Notes under the pieces: model-generated | The model's input: only the letters and a program-made list of their open reading frames with translations | Told to the model about the DNA's origin: nothing | Database searches by the model: none | Position numbers and translations under genes: made by a program | DNA from: CAYXZQ01 sp963717515 | GTDB taxonomy: Archaea > Nanobdellota > Nanobdellia > Woesearchaeales > DSVV01 | DNA: 64,000 bases | NCBI GenBank assembly: GCA_963717515.1 | Contig: OY970338.1 | Coordinates: 868,001 to 932,000, forward strand | Reading direction: 5' to 3' | Shown here: positions 17,869 through 26,253 of the stretch, in pieces | Layout: every line of letters begins with the position of its first letter | How positions within the stretch are numbered: the first letter of the stretch is position 1

Positions 17869-18237
17869 TCCTTTTTTACCATATTTCACCAGATAAGTGC
17901 ATCACGGCGGCTGTCAGACCTATCCGGCAAAAAATCTGCAGATGCTTGAGCCACCAGGTCGTGCAAGCGATGCTTTTCTGAATTAACCAAATCGAGACAA
18001 CTGATGACATCAGCATATTGTCATCTGAGAAAAACAGAGAAAAAGGCTCGGCCAGTTTTGGGATAATGAGCGATAATCGCAGGAATGATAATGCTGTTTA
18101 AGTTCGCATCATTCCTTGTCTGCTTATTCTTTGCATCCCTTCTTACTCTTCCGGGGACCTGGTTCTGCAGGCAGGGCATAAGGAGATTGACAGGGATCAT
18201 CATGGATTGAACAGGGAATGTCACAACAGGAAATTTT
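17869..18237. other. Stretch of 369 bases without an intact gene
   Basis: The right part holds the ABC-permease relic at 18070-18210. The left part (17869-18060) shows no gene, no clear promoter and no hairpin; it may contain further decayed remains of the same permease, since SASFGIM can be read just before the relic in another frame where the intact gene has TSLGWMM. Confidence 0.4.
18070..18210 (+). pseudogene. C-terminal relic of an ABC exporter permease
   Basis: The frame reads AIIAGMIMLFKFASFLVCLF, then a short stretch and WFCRQGIRRLTGIIMD before TGA at 18208-18210. The intact permease at 9466-10863 ends VIIAGMVLPFLLASFFVYML, then WFYRMGIRKWTGMLG. The match covers about 46 codons without gaps and stops at a TAA/TGA pair just upstream. 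Only the end of the gene survives. It shows that a second exporter copy was lost here. Confidence 0.75.
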
Positions 18238-19980
18238 TCAGGGAGCATCCCAGCTTATCTCATTCCTGACCTTGTCCAGGGACTCAATCTTTTCAGTAAG
18301 GGTCCTCATGAGCTCATCAATGTCCTTTTCGCTCTTCTCCTTCTCGTCCATGCCTTTCTGTATGGCCTGTTCAATATTCCCGATGACACTGCCTATCCTC
18401 TCATTGAGGATTTCTATGAACCTCATCGAGCTGTTGTTCAGCCTCTCAAGAAAATCATGCCTTATCCTGCCTGAATTCATGTCCAGGTGCTGATGGATGT
18501 TCTTGCTGAGCTTATTCCATAGCATCTTCCTGTAGGCGAACCCGGGAAGGAGCAGCTTCAGCTCGTCGCCAAGCTGGCTGAACACCTCATCGACCCTGTA
18601 ATAGAGCCGGCTTTCCAGGCTGAAAGTATCCTGCATCGGCAGGAGGTGGATGTCAACGCTGAACAGTTTTGAAGAGAGCTCCTTTATCCTCTCGATCGCC
18701 TTGTTCGACACAACTGAAAACCTGGCAGCAGTCCTTTCGAACCTCTCTTTGACCTTCCTTTCCTCCTCAATCCTCCAGGGCTCGAACAATTCCTCGATGA
18801 GCCTGAGGTAGCTCTTCTGGACCTGGACAACTATCTCCCCTCTGGCCACATCCTTCAGGCTGTCGAACCTCTCCTGGAGCTCGGCCATCAGCCCGGGATT
18901 GTTCTTCTGTTTGAAATCCTCAAGGTCCTCGTCGACCATCTCCATTATCCTGTTTATCTCAGCCTTGATTATGGGCTCTGCATCTTCCTGCTCTTCTCTT
19001 ATCCCATCTGCAGTATCCCTGAATTTTTTCAGCCTCTCTTCAGCATCCTTCAGAGGCATCCTGATTGATTTTATCTCAAGTTCGAGAAAACCTTTGGCCT
19101 CTTCGATGAGCGTCTTCAGGCTGTCCTGGACAGAAAGGAGCATCACGTTCCCTTTCTCATGCATGAAAAAGTCTGAGAGCACGGTCTCAAATCCCATCAT
19201 CCTGCTCTTGTGCAGCTTTTGAGCATCATCATCCAGTTTCGCCTCAAGGGCGAGTTTGGCCGACAGAGGGATGATTGAGGTCTTCAGCCCCAGTCCTTCC
19301 TGGAGTATCCCCTCGTTGAACTGCATCATCTCCTCTATTCCCTTCTCCTCGAGGTAATCTATCTTGTTGAGGACAAAGAATATCCTGGGGATGAATCTTC
19401 TTATGTCTCTCAAAAAATCCAGCTCACCCTGGCTTATCGGCGGGTCAGCGGAAAGAAGGAATATAGCAGCATCGATCTCCTTTATGTATTCATATGTCAT
19501 CTGCGTGTTGTGCAGGAATGTTGAGCCGATACCGGGGGTGTCAATCAGCAGAATCCCGTCCTTTAGATAATCAGAGGGATAGCTTATCTCAACGACCATG
19601 ACATTTTTTTGGTTTTCCGGATTGCCTTTCTCTGTCACGTACAGGTGAAGCTCGTCCAGGCCTATGGACTTCTCTTTCTTGTCCAGGAAGATGACCTTGA
19701 CAGAAACCTTCTCGCCGTACCTGAGGATAGTTATGATGGAAGTCTGGGGCACTATCGCAGTCGGCAGAAGATCTTCACCTACCAGTGCATTGATGAATGA
19801 TGTCTTTCCCCTCTTGAACTGGCCGAGCACCGCAAGATTGAATATGTCCTTATCAAGCTTTCCCCTGAGCTTGCGAAGCTCTTTATAGGCAGCCCTGCTG
19901 TCCATTATCCTCTCGACAGAGGCAATGCCCTGCTCCAGGATGATCTTTCTCTTTGCATAATCTTCCAGCATCTTAATCAT
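18238..19980 (-). CDS. Dynamin-like GTPase
   Basis: 580 residues. The N-terminal GTPase has G1 GQFKRGKTSFINAL (about 53-66), a G2 threonine in PQTSIITI, G3 DTPGIGS and G4 NKIDYL. A long helical region follows with coiled coils (RLKKFRDTADGIREEQEDAE, RVDEVFSQLGDELKLLLPGF, ENIKSLDKVRN-type heptads), matching bacterial and archaeal dynamin-like proteins that remodel or protect membranes. The ATG at 19980 is preferred to the TTG one codon earlier. Single gene, apparently without a paired second dynamin, which many bacterial systems have. Confidence 0.88.
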   Translation of the reverse strand: MIKMLEDYAKRKIILEQGIASVERIMDSRAAYKELRKLRGKLDKDIFNLAVLGQFKRGKTSFINALVGEDLLPTAIVPQTSIITILRYGEKVSVKVIFLDKKEKSIGLDELHLYVTEKGNPENQKNVMVVEISYPSDYLKDGILLIDTPGIGSTFLHNTQMTYEYIKEIDAAIFLLSADPPISQGELDFLRDIRRFIPRIFFVLNKIDYLEEKGIEEMMQFNEGILQEGLGLKTSIIPLSAKLALEAKLDDDAQKLHKSRMMGFETVLSDFFMHEKGNVMLLSVQDSLKTLIEEAKGFLELEIKSIRMPLKDAEERLKKFRDTADGIREEQEDAEPIIKAEINRIMEMVDEDLEDFKQKNNPGLMAELQERFDSLKDVARGEIVVQVQKSYLRLIEELFEPWRIEEERKVKERFERTAARFSVVSNKAIERIKELSSKLFSVDIHLLPMQDTFSLESRLYYRVDEVFSQLGDELKLLLPGFAYRKMLWNKLSKNIHQHLDMNSGRIRHDFLERLNNSSMRFIEILNERIGSVIGNIEQAIQKGMDEKEKSEKDIDELMRTLTEKIESLDKVRNEISWDAP

Positions 19981-20145
19981 CAACCTGAGAAGAAGTCATC
20001 AGCAAAAGCAGTTCTGGCACGTGCCACGGCGGACCTCATCACCATCTGTAAACCTGTGTTTCGCTGGTTGTATATATAGTTTACTGATGATGGAGGAGCA
20101 GTATGGAACAACAAATTTAAATATCCTGCAGCATGACGGTTCTAA

Positions 20146-20400
20146 ATGGAAAAGACCAAGAGGGATTGGGACCTTCTTACAGATGAGAAAAGGAGGACTG
20201 CCATCGACAGGATAATCGGGTTTTTCAAAAAAGAAAGGGATGAAGAGATAGGTGTCATCGCAGCAGAGAATTTCCTGGACCTATTCCTGGAAGAGACAGG
20301 GCCTGACATATACAACAAAGGCGTGGAAGACTCCAGGCTCTTTCTAAAAAGCAGACTTGAGGGGCTTGAGCTGGACATGGATGCACTGCTGAAGAAGTGA
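20146..20400 (+). CDS. DUF2164 family protein, 84 aa
   Basis: RRTAIDRIIGFFKKERDEEIGVIAAENFLDLFLEETGPDIYNKGVEDSR is the full DUF2164 signature: a helix, an ERDEE-G-AAE-LLDFFLEE core and the GP-YN-GV-D motif. The length (84) is typical. No biochemical role is established for the family; it is small, acidic and cytoplasmic. TTTAAATATCC lies about 27 bases before the ATG, so it is leaderless. Confidence 0.88.
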   Translation: MEKTKRDWDLLTDEKRRTAIDRIIGFFKKERDEEIGVIAAENFLDLFLEETGPDIYNKGVEDSRLFLKSRLEGLELDMDALLKK

Positions 20401-20438
20401 ACTGAGAAGCCTGAAATAATCAAGAAGAATAAAAAAAA

Positions 20439-20933
20439 TCATTCCTTCATAAGCTTGATATCCTCTTCCAGGTTCTGGAGATCCTCCTCATGCTCGACCT
20501 CATCCTCCATGATCTTCCTTATCATGTTGAAGGTTATCTGATCGTCACCTGTCTTCAGCCTGTCAAGCATCTTCTTGTATGTGACTATCGCACACTGCTC
20601 GCCCTTTATATTCTGCTTCAGGATCTCTGTTACATTCGGATCCTTCGGCGCATCATAGCCGCACCCGCTCTCTTTCATCAGCTCCTGAGGGCTGAGCAGC
20701 GGGGTTCCGCCCAGCTGGATTATCCTGTCAGCAAGCATGTTCGCATGCTTGAGCTCTTCCTCTGAGTGCTCCTTGAGCTCTGCCTCGACAGCGCCCCTCA
20801 TCGGACCTTTGATCACCTTGGCGCCGACCCAGTACTGGTAGACTGCAAGCCACTCGTCTGCCAATGCCTTGTTAAGCATGCCAATCAGCTCCTTTACATC
20901 CATGCCCACTATCTCAATGCCTTTTGTTCCCAT
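20439..20933 (-). CDS. DPSL-type ferritin-like protein (thioferritin)
   Basis: 164 residues with a four-helix ferritin core: ADEWLAVYQYW, EELKEHSEEELKHA, KGEQCAIVTYKKML and EDEVEHEEDLQNLEED carry the paired Glu/His ferroxidase ligands. The cysteine in ESGCGYD and the one in GEQC, 23 residues apart, are the diagnostic pair of DPSL proteins, which detoxify peroxide and store iron as 12-mers. GGAGG lies before the ATG. The gene starts within the end of the fur/perR gene (20-base overlap), so regulator and ferritin form one operon. Confidence 0.88.
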   Translation of the reverse strand: MGTKGIEIVGMDVKELIGMLNKALADEWLAVYQYWVGAKVIKGPMRGAVEAELKEHSEEELKHANMLADRIIQLGGTPLLSPQELMKESGCGYDAPKDPNVTEILKQNIKGEQCAIVTYKKMLDRLKTGDDQITFNMIRKIMEDEVEHEEDLQNLEEDIKLMKE

Positions 20934-21321
20934 TTTTTTCCCTCCTGCAATTGCTGCAAATCCCGTAGAAATGAGTATCAGCTGAATCGATCTTCAATTC
21001 CTTTTGCTTCTTTGCAATCCTCAATGAATAATCTGTCAATTCTTTCGATTCAAAGTCCGTTATACTTCCGCATCTCCTGCATATCAGGTGGTGGTGAGGC
21101 TCCATGTTCGGCTCAAATCTCGATACCCCTTTGATATTGACCTCCTGGATAAGCCTTTTCCCTGCCAGGAATTTCAGGTTCTGATAGACAGTCGCCCTGC
21201 TAATCCTGGTCAGCTTCTTTTTCACGCCCTCAAAGACCTGCTCCACTGACGGATGAGCCTTGCTGCCTCTGAGAAAATCCAAAATCTCAACTCTCTGATT
21301 CGTATATTTTATGTCTTCCAT
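20914..21321 (-). CDS. Fur/PerR-family metalloregulator
   Basis: 135 residues. The winged helix (TNQRVEILDFLRGSKAHPSVEQVFEGVKKK, ISRATVYQNLKFLAGKRLI) leads to a dimer domain with EPHHHLICRRCG and THFYGICSNC. These give the two CxxC pairs of the structural zinc site and the His/Asp regulatory site. The HHH cluster and its pairing with a peroxide-consuming ferritin favour a PerR-like peroxide sensor over an iron-only Fur. A palindrome at 21355-21369 in its own promoter suggests autoregulation. Confidence 0.9.
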   Translation of the reverse strand: MEDIKYTNQRVEILDFLRGSKAHPSVEQVFEGVKKKLTRISRATVYQNLKFLAGKRLIQEVNIKGVSRFEPNMEPHHHLICRRCGSITDFESKELTDYSLRIAKKQKELKIDSADTHFYGICSNCRREKNGNKRH

Positions 21322-21354
21322 GTATCCCAGCGATTATCATCCCATTTATATTAT

Positions 21355-21369
21355 TTATCAAAATGATAA
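21355..21369. promoter_or_regulatory. Palindromic operator in the fur/perR promoter
   Basis: TTATCA-AAA-TGATAA, a 6-3-6 inverted repeat just upstream of the TATA-like AATAATATAAAT that drives the regulator. Size and AT character resemble PerR/Fur boxes. It lies 17 bases beyond the stop of the second ferritin gene. Confidence 0.6.
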
Positions 21370-21385
21370 AAACAATAAAATAAAA

Positions 21386-21943
21386 TCAATGAAGGAACTT
21401 TGAGACAAACGGGCTGTTTGTCCCGCCAGGCCTCCGGAAATGCCCTGAAGGCCCCCTGCCAAGGAACTCAGTGAACCATGCCTCGTGCTCTATCTCCTCA
21501 TTGAGTATTGCCAGCGCCAGGTCATAAGTCCTGTGGTCCTTTCCTGCTGTCATGTCGCATATCGCATGATAACCTGCGACTGCGCACTGCTCAGCCTTGA
21601 GCAGGACCTCGACAATAGCCTTCACGTCCTTCGGGTCCTTGGGCAGGCTTGCAGGCGGGCAGGCTGACATGTTGTGGAACTCCACCATGCTGTCAGGCAG
21701 TTTCCCGCCGAGCTCGTATATCCTCGGCATCAATGCCTCGAAATGATTCCTGTCCTCTATCCTTGCATCCTCTGCGACGGCTTTGAGCCCTTCGCCGTCG
21801 AACCCGATGAGGTTCGCCCTCAATATGGTGTAGTAGTAGTATGTCGTCAGCTCTGCTGCTGCATTCCTGACTAGAAGCTTCAAGAGCTTCTCCACATCCA
21901 CACCTGCCTTCTCGACCATCTTCCTTGCTACTTCTGCTGCCAT
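21386..21943 (-). CDS. Second DPSL-type ferritin-like protein
   Basis: 185 residues with the same fold: AAAELTTYYYYTIL, IEDRNHFEALMPRIYELGG, LLKAEQCAVAGYHAICDM and LNEEIEHEAWFTEFLG hold the ferroxidase Glu/His ligands. The cysteine pair is MSACPPAS and AEQC, 25 residues apart, as in DPSL proteins. It has a short basic C-terminal tail (HFRRPGGTN) and its own Shine-Dalgarno (GGGGGT). Separate promoter upstream with a 12-base palindrome. It is not close to the first copy in sequence, so the two are old paralogues or have different substrates. Confidence 0.87.
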   Translation of the reverse strand: MAAEVARKMVEKAGVDVEKLLKLLVRNAAAELTTYYYYTILRANLIGFDGEGLKAVAEDARIEDRNHFEALMPRIYELGGKLPDSMVEFHNMSACPPASLPKDPKDVKAIVEVLLKAEQCAVAGYHAICDMTAGKDHRTYDLALAILNEEIEHEAWFTEFLGRGPSGHFRRPGGTNSPFVSKFLH

Positions 21944-21978
21944 TTTATCTACCCCCTTATTTTAGAATCTGTTTTATT

Positions 21979-21990
21979 TAATAATTATTA
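21979..21990. promoter_or_regulatory. Palindromic Fur-like box upstream of second DPSL gene
   Basis: TAATAATTATTA is a perfect 12-base palindrome between the divergent ferritin and glycogen-synthase genes, next to a TATA element. It resembles the ATAATNATTAT core of Fur/PerR boxes, though such AT palindromes arise easily by chance. Confidence 0.4.
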
Positions 21991-22046
21991 TTAGGTAATA
22001 CTAAATTATATTTAAATGTTTGTTTTGCATTGCACCCCTCCAATCA

Positions 22047-23492
22047 ATGGCTGACATGACAAGATTTAATAAAGTAGTTCACCTTCTGGCAGAGATGAAA
22101 GGCAAGAAGATCCTCATCGTCACACCGGAGCTTTCCTATTACACGCTGAAGAATTCGACCAGGCAGAAGATAGTCAAGGCCGGCGGCCTTGCAGACATGG
22201 TGACGACTCTTGTTGAATCGCTCGGAAAGACAGGGATCAGGCCTTATGTCGCTGTCCCATACTTCAGGAGAACAGGCATTGACAAGGCAGATTTCGACAG
22301 GGAAAGGCTCATTCTCGTAGAAGATAAGAGGTATTCGGCAAATAAGTCCCCTTATGACAAGGATATCGAGGGGTTCTCGCTCGCTTTCCAGTCAAGGGTG
22401 CTAAACGATGTCCTGCCGAGAATCAGACCTGACATCATCCACTGCCATGACTGGCCCACAGGGCTTATCGGTCCGCTGGCAGGACCTGGATACAAGTCCC
22501 TCTTCACTTTGCATAATGTCCACACAAAGACTGTTAGCATCGATTCCATCAGGGACATGGGCCTGCCCCAAACATTCAAGCACAGGCTGTGGCTAGATAA
22601 ATACGATTGGTCAAAAGTCAATCTCCTCCTGAGCGGAATCTACGGCTCTGACTGGTGCAACACACCAAGCCAGAGGTGGCTTGAAGAGATCCTTGACAGA
22701 GAGATACCGATCAATGCGCCGCCAAGGTTCGGCGAACTCATAAGGCAAAAGGAGAGGCATATTGTAGGGATACTCAATTCTCCGGATGCTTCATACGACC
22801 CTGGAACAGACGATTATCTGTTTCCTAAGTACGATCTTCAAACGATAAATGAGGGCAAGCTTGCAAACAAGCTCTGTTTCCAGGGCGAGGTCGGATTGGA
22901 ACCAAAATCGAATTCCAGGCTAGTGGTATGGACAAACAGGGCGGATCCGAACCAGAAGGGGATCGACCTACTGAACAATATGCTCCCGAGATTGCTGAAC
23001 ACATTTCCGAAACTCCAGATTGCCATAATCTCTGACGGGCATTACATCCCGACAATAGAACAGACAGTCTCAAACATCAACCAATATGCCGAGAACAGGA
23101 GAGTCATACTCAAGAGATTCTCAGACAAGTTTGAAAGGAAGGCCTATGCTGCTGCTGACGGCGTGCTCAATTTCTCCAGATACGCGCCGTGCGAGCTTGT
23201 CCACATGAAAGGCGCAAGATACGGTGCAGTGCCTATAGTGCGGGCTGTCGGCGGTATAGCCCAGACAGTTCATGACTACAGGAATACCGGGCAGAGTATT
23301 CCGGGAATAGTGACAGAAACCTATTCAGAAGAAGCCATGCTTGAGGCATTCAGGCTGTTTTATGAAGTCGCGGAGTCAGGTTCATTCGATAGATTAAGGG
23401 AGGATGTGATGGAATGCTCTAAAGCCGCATTCCAGCCTGAAAACATGGCCAGGGAATATATCAGGCTTTATGAGACCTTGATGGGCTCATGA
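22047..23492 (+). CDS. glgA: Glycogen/starch synthase, GT5 family
   Basis: 481 residues. The N-terminal domain has the nucleotide-sugar loop KAGGLADMV (43-51, the KxGGL motif) and IIHCHDWPTGL; the C-terminal domain has TNRADPNQKGIDLL and the donor-site GAVPIVRAVGGIAQTV. It should extend alpha-1,4-glucan from ADP- or UDP-glucose in the cytoplasm. ATG at 22047 is preferred over 22020 because the TATA element (TTATATTTAAATG) lies at about 22005-22017. No branching or pyrophosphorylase gene is nearby. Confidence 0.88.
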   Translation: MADMTRFNKVVHLLAEMKGKKILIVTPELSYYTLKNSTRQKIVKAGGLADMVTTLVESLGKTGIRPYVAVPYFRRTGIDKADFDRERLILVEDKRYSANKSPYDKDIEGFSLAFQSRVLNDVLPRIRPDIIHCHDWPTGLIGPLAGPGYKSLFTLHNVHTKTVSIDSIRDMGLPQTFKHRLWLDKYDWSKVNLLLSGIYGSDWCNTPSQRWLEEILDREIPINAPPRFGELIRQKERHIVGILNSPDASYDPGTDDYLFPKYDLQTINEGKLANKLCFQGEVGLEPKSNSRLVVWTNRADPNQKGIDLLNNMLPRLLNTFPKLQIAIISDGHYIPTIEQTVSNINQYAENRRVILKRFSDKFERKAYAAADGVLNFSRYAPCELVHMKGARYGAVPIVRAVGGIAQTVHDYRNTGQSIPGIVTETYSEEAMLEAFRLFYEVAESGSFDRLREDVMECSKAAFQPENMAREYIRLYETLMGS

Positions 23493-23740
23493 GAGGCTAT
23501 ATCAAGATTATGCACCCTGAAACAGGCGCATATCACATATATAAGTACTATATCACAATTAGCTGATGCACACCATTTTGCCTCAGGCAGAAATCCTAAT
23601 CTGCAACCAGTTTATCTTCCTAAAAAAAACCTTTAAACATCAAAATCAGAAATCTTATGAACAATATTTATAAATAGAGGAAAAATATAGGGCAAAAGTG
23701 CAGGCACAATACGTGTGCCAGGCAAGGAGAGTGAAATACG

Positions 23741-23902
23741 ATGGAGAACAGAAGAGGCGGTTTCAGGAGAAACCAGGAAGACAGAGAGATGCATAAGGCA
23801 GTTTGTGCTGATTGCGGAAATGAATGCGAAGTGCCATTCAAGCCCAAGGCAGACAGGCCTGTCTATTGCAGGGATTGCTTCAGCAAGCATAAAAAGTTCT
23901 GA
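23741..23902 (+). CDS. CxxC-x3-C / CxxC zinc-ribbon protein, 53 aa
   Basis: Small gene with ATG at 23741 after an AAGGAGAG Shine-Dalgarno. Sequence core CADCGNECEVPFKPKADRPV then YCRDCFSKHKKF gives two CxxC knuckles, with an arginine-rich head (MENRRGGFRRNQED). This is the small 'CxxC...CxxC' family seen widely in archaea; RNA or ribosome association is likely by fold but not shown. A T-rich run follows. Confidence 0.85.
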   Translation: MENRRGGFRRNQEDREMHKAVCADCGNECEVPFKPKADRPVYCRDCFSKHKKF

Positions 23903-23937
23903 GATCATGTAATATGAGGAAAATACATATATAATTC

Positions 23938-23954
23938 TTTTTTATTATTTTTTT
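23938..23954 (+). terminator. T-rich terminator after zinc-ribbon gene
   Basis: CTTTTTTATTATTTTTTT begins 36 bases after the stop codon, the T-run type of archaeal termination. No hairpin is needed or seen. Confidence 0.5.
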
Positions 23955-24042
23955 AAGATATCCATGAGATTGCAGTGGATTTCTTGATCTAAAATCTAGC
24001 ACATGGGAAATTCAGGCTTTTTCCAGGGAAAAAAAATTCGCT

Positions 24043-24126
24043 TCATGGTCCGGGCCTGGTCCAGACAGCATTAGGCTCCCTGTAGATGTTCTCAAAGATG
24101 TCCTTTGCCATCCATATGGAGGTCAT
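24043..24126 (-). CDS. Possible 27-aa small protein or gene fragment
   Basis: ATG on the minus strand gives MTSIWMAKDIFENIYREP then NAVWTRPGP and TGA. Codon use is like real genes here, and TATAAAAATT lies about 45 bases upstream. It may be a true microprotein or the surviving N-terminus of a lost enzyme; I do not recognise it. Low confidence. Confidence 0.25.
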   Translation of the reverse strand: MTSIWMAKDIFENIYREPNAVWTRPGP

Positions 24127-24213
24127 CTGAATTTATTTAAGCCTTTCGGACTGCATGAAACAAACCGCAATTTTTATATAGGATATCATTCAGAACAAGG
24201 ATGAGGTATTATC

Positions 24214-24399
24214 ATGGCAGACAAGACAAAGGAATGGGTGTATGCTGTCATCGCAGAGGTCTCCTTTTTTGCATTCCTCTACTATGTCCAGTATCTCCTG
24301 AAAGTGGATGGCAGCCTATGGATAAGCTCAGCAATACTCTGGGCACTCCTGAACATTGCAATACTTTTTTGCCCTGTCGTAAGAAAGTGCTGCAGATAA
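24214..24399 (+). CDS. Small two-helix membrane protein, 61 aa
   Basis: MADKTKEWVYAVIAEV then two hydrophobic segments (FFAFLYYVQYLL and AILWALLNIAILFCPVV) and a Cys-rich basic end RKCCR. ATG follows an AGGATGAGGT Shine-Dalgarno and the TATA element TTTTTATATAGG. Not recognised; likely a real short membrane protein. Confidence 0.65.
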   Translation: MADKTKEWVYAVIAEVSFFAFLYYVQYLLKVDGSLWISSAILWALLNIAILFCPVVRKCCR

Positions 24400-24531
24400 G
24401 GCAGCATGAATATTCCCGGAGTAGACATGCCTATTATATCAGGATCAATTCTTAAGAGACAATGAAGAACACACAAAGGCCCATCCAGACTCCTGCGAAA
24501 CCTTAATAAAATCAGCATGAATATCCGTTTC

Positions 24532-25557
24532 ATGGAATCATTCGACGTCATAATAATAGGAGGTGGTCCTGCAGGCCTCATGTGCGCAGAGACACTGGGA
24601 AATTCTGAAAACAAAGTGCTCCTACTCGAGAAGAATCCTGAGATAGGGCCGAAAGTCTGCGCAGGAGGGCTCACCAAAAAGGACATGAGAATCCTCAAAC
24701 TGCCCCAGGAACTGGTCGAACACCATTTCGACAGGATTAGCCTTCATGTCAACAATTCGTCCACAGAAGTCAGGCATGATGAGGATTTCATATTCACAAT
24801 CGACAGGAAGATGCTCGGACAGTGGCACCTGAGCAGGATAAAAAGATACAGAAACATCGAGGTCAGGACAGGTGCCATGGTGACAGAGATATGCAAAGAT
24901 TATATTGTTGCACAAGGAAAAAAGATAGACTACAGGTTCCTGGTCGGGGCTGACGGCTCCTCGTCATCAGTTAGAAGATTTTTAAAAATCAGGACAAGAA
25001 AGACAGGCATCGGTGTCCAGTATGTCATCCCTACAGATGAATATAAGGAGCTGGAAATCTTTTTTGAATCGAGATCATTCGCTGCCTGGTATGCATGGAT
25101 CTTCCCTCACAGGGGCTATGTTTCTGTAGGATGCGGATGCAGTCCCGAGGAATTGCATCCAGAGGTGATGATGAATAATTTCATGGGGTGGCTGGAAAGG
25201 AGAGACATAGACGTATCCAGCGGAAAGCTTGAGGGATTCGTCATCAACAATGATTACCAAGGCTACAGGTTTGGAAATCTGTTCTTAGCAGGGGATGCTG
25301 GAGGGTTTGCCTCTGAGATGACCGGCGAGGGCATTTACCAGGCACTGGTCACAGGAGAGGAGATAGGCAGGATCATACTAGACCCTGGTCACAAGCCTCA
25401 CAGGATAGATGCGATCCTAAGGACCAAACGTAAGCATAGTCTTCTTATGAATATTCTTGCAAAGAGCGGCAGGTTCAGGACAATCATGTTCTACACAGGG
25501 GTTCTGCTTTTCAAGGTCCCGTTTTTCAGGAAAGCGGCGATTGAGCATCTGGGCTGA
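24532..25557 (+). CDS. Geranylgeranyl reductase family FAD enzyme
   Basis: 341 residues. The FAD Rossmann motif is DVIIIGGGPAGLMCAE (5-20), followed by EKNPEIGPKVCAGGLT (the conserved Cys-Ala-Gly-Gly of this family), FLVGADGSSSSVR, and the second FAD contact FLAGDAGGFASEMTGEGIYQAL. Archaeal members saturate the isoprenoid chains of membrane lipids. ATG at 24532 places the Rossmann fold at the N-terminus; an earlier ATG at 24517 adds five residues. A few C-terminal hydrophobic residues (TIMFYTGVLLFKVPF) suit membrane contact. Confidence 0.88.
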   Translation: MESFDVIIIGGGPAGLMCAETLGNSENKVLLLEKNPEIGPKVCAGGLTKKDMRILKLPQELVEHHFDRISLHVNNSSTEVRHDEDFIFTIDRKMLGQWHLSRIKRYRNIEVRTGAMVTEICKDYIVAQGKKIDYRFLVGADGSSSSVRRFLKIRTRKTGIGVQYVIPTDEYKELEIFFESRSFAAWYAWIFPHRGYVSVGCGCSPEELHPEVMMNNFMGWLERRDIDVSSGKLEGFVINNDYQGYRFGNLFLAGDAGGFASEMTGEGIYQALVTGEEIGRIILDPGHKPHRIDAILRTKRKHSLLMNILAKSGRFRTIMFYTGVLLFKVPFFRKAAIEHLG

Positions 25558-25616
25558 GCCGTGAAAAAAGAAAGGTTTTTGTATGATGCTTACTTCCTGA
25601 CGCATGGGTGGATATA

Positions 25617-26174
25617 ATGAATGAAGTCATGAAAGCAATAGCTGCAAGGAGAAGCATCCGGAATTTTCAGCCGGAACAGATAAAAGATCCAGAGCTGCAT
25701 GCAATACTTGAAGCCGGGCTCCAGGCCCCGAGCGGAGCCAATGCCCAGCCATGGTTCTTTTCTGCGGTCCAAGACAGTAGGCTGATAAAGGAGCTGAGCG
25801 ACGGGAGCAAGAACGAGATGCAGAAGAGCGATATTGAGTGGATCGCAAATTTCGGGAAAAACGAAAACATAAACATCTATCATGACGCACCGACAATCAT
25901 CATCGTTGCATCAAGAAAGGATGCAATAACACCTGTCGAAGACGCAAGCGCAGCTGTAGAGAACATGCTTCTCGCAGCAGAGAGCCTCGGAATCGGCTCA
26001 TGCTGGATAGGATTCGCCAGGTTCAATTTCACCAGCCCTGAGAAGAATAGGATAGTAAAAATACCTGAAGATTATGAGGTCCATTTCGGAATAGCTCTCG
26101 GTTACAAGCCGGATGGCCCTGCTCCACAGCCGCCGAAGAGGAAATATCAGAAATACTACGAGATAATGAGATAG
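25617..26174 (+). CDS. Nitroreductase family protein
   Basis: 185 residues. AARRSIRNFQPEQIKDPE, LQAPSGANAQPWFFSAV and AESLGIGSCWIGFARF are the FMN-site motifs; FGIALGYKPDGPAPQPPKRK is the usual C-terminal stretch. The ATG at 25617 follows GGTGG; the GTG at 25608 is an alternative. Cytoplasmic NAD(P)H-dependent reductase of unknown substrate. It follows the lipid reductase with its own spacer. Confidence 0.88.
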   Translation: MNEVMKAIAARRSIRNFQPEQIKDPELHAILEAGLQAPSGANAQPWFFSAVQDSRLIKELSDGSKNEMQKSDIEWIANFGKNENINIYHDAPTIIIVASRKDAITPVEDASAAVENMLLAAESLGIGSCWIGFARFNFTSPEKNRIVKIPEDYEVHFGIALGYKPDGPAPQPPKRKYQKYYEIMR

Positions 26175-26253
26175 ATTTTAATATGCACAGAGCAGCCAGG
26201 CACATCTACCCTGAGACAGAAACACATATAAACCTTCAGGATTTATTGATTAC

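Larger units (their letters stand above)
23903..24213. other. Spacer of 311 bases with one short coding-like ORF
   Basis: It contains the T-rich terminator, a 27-residue ORF on the minus strand (24043-24126), and the TATA element TTTTTATATAGG at about 24171-24182 for the next gene. Nothing else seen. Confidence 0.4.
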
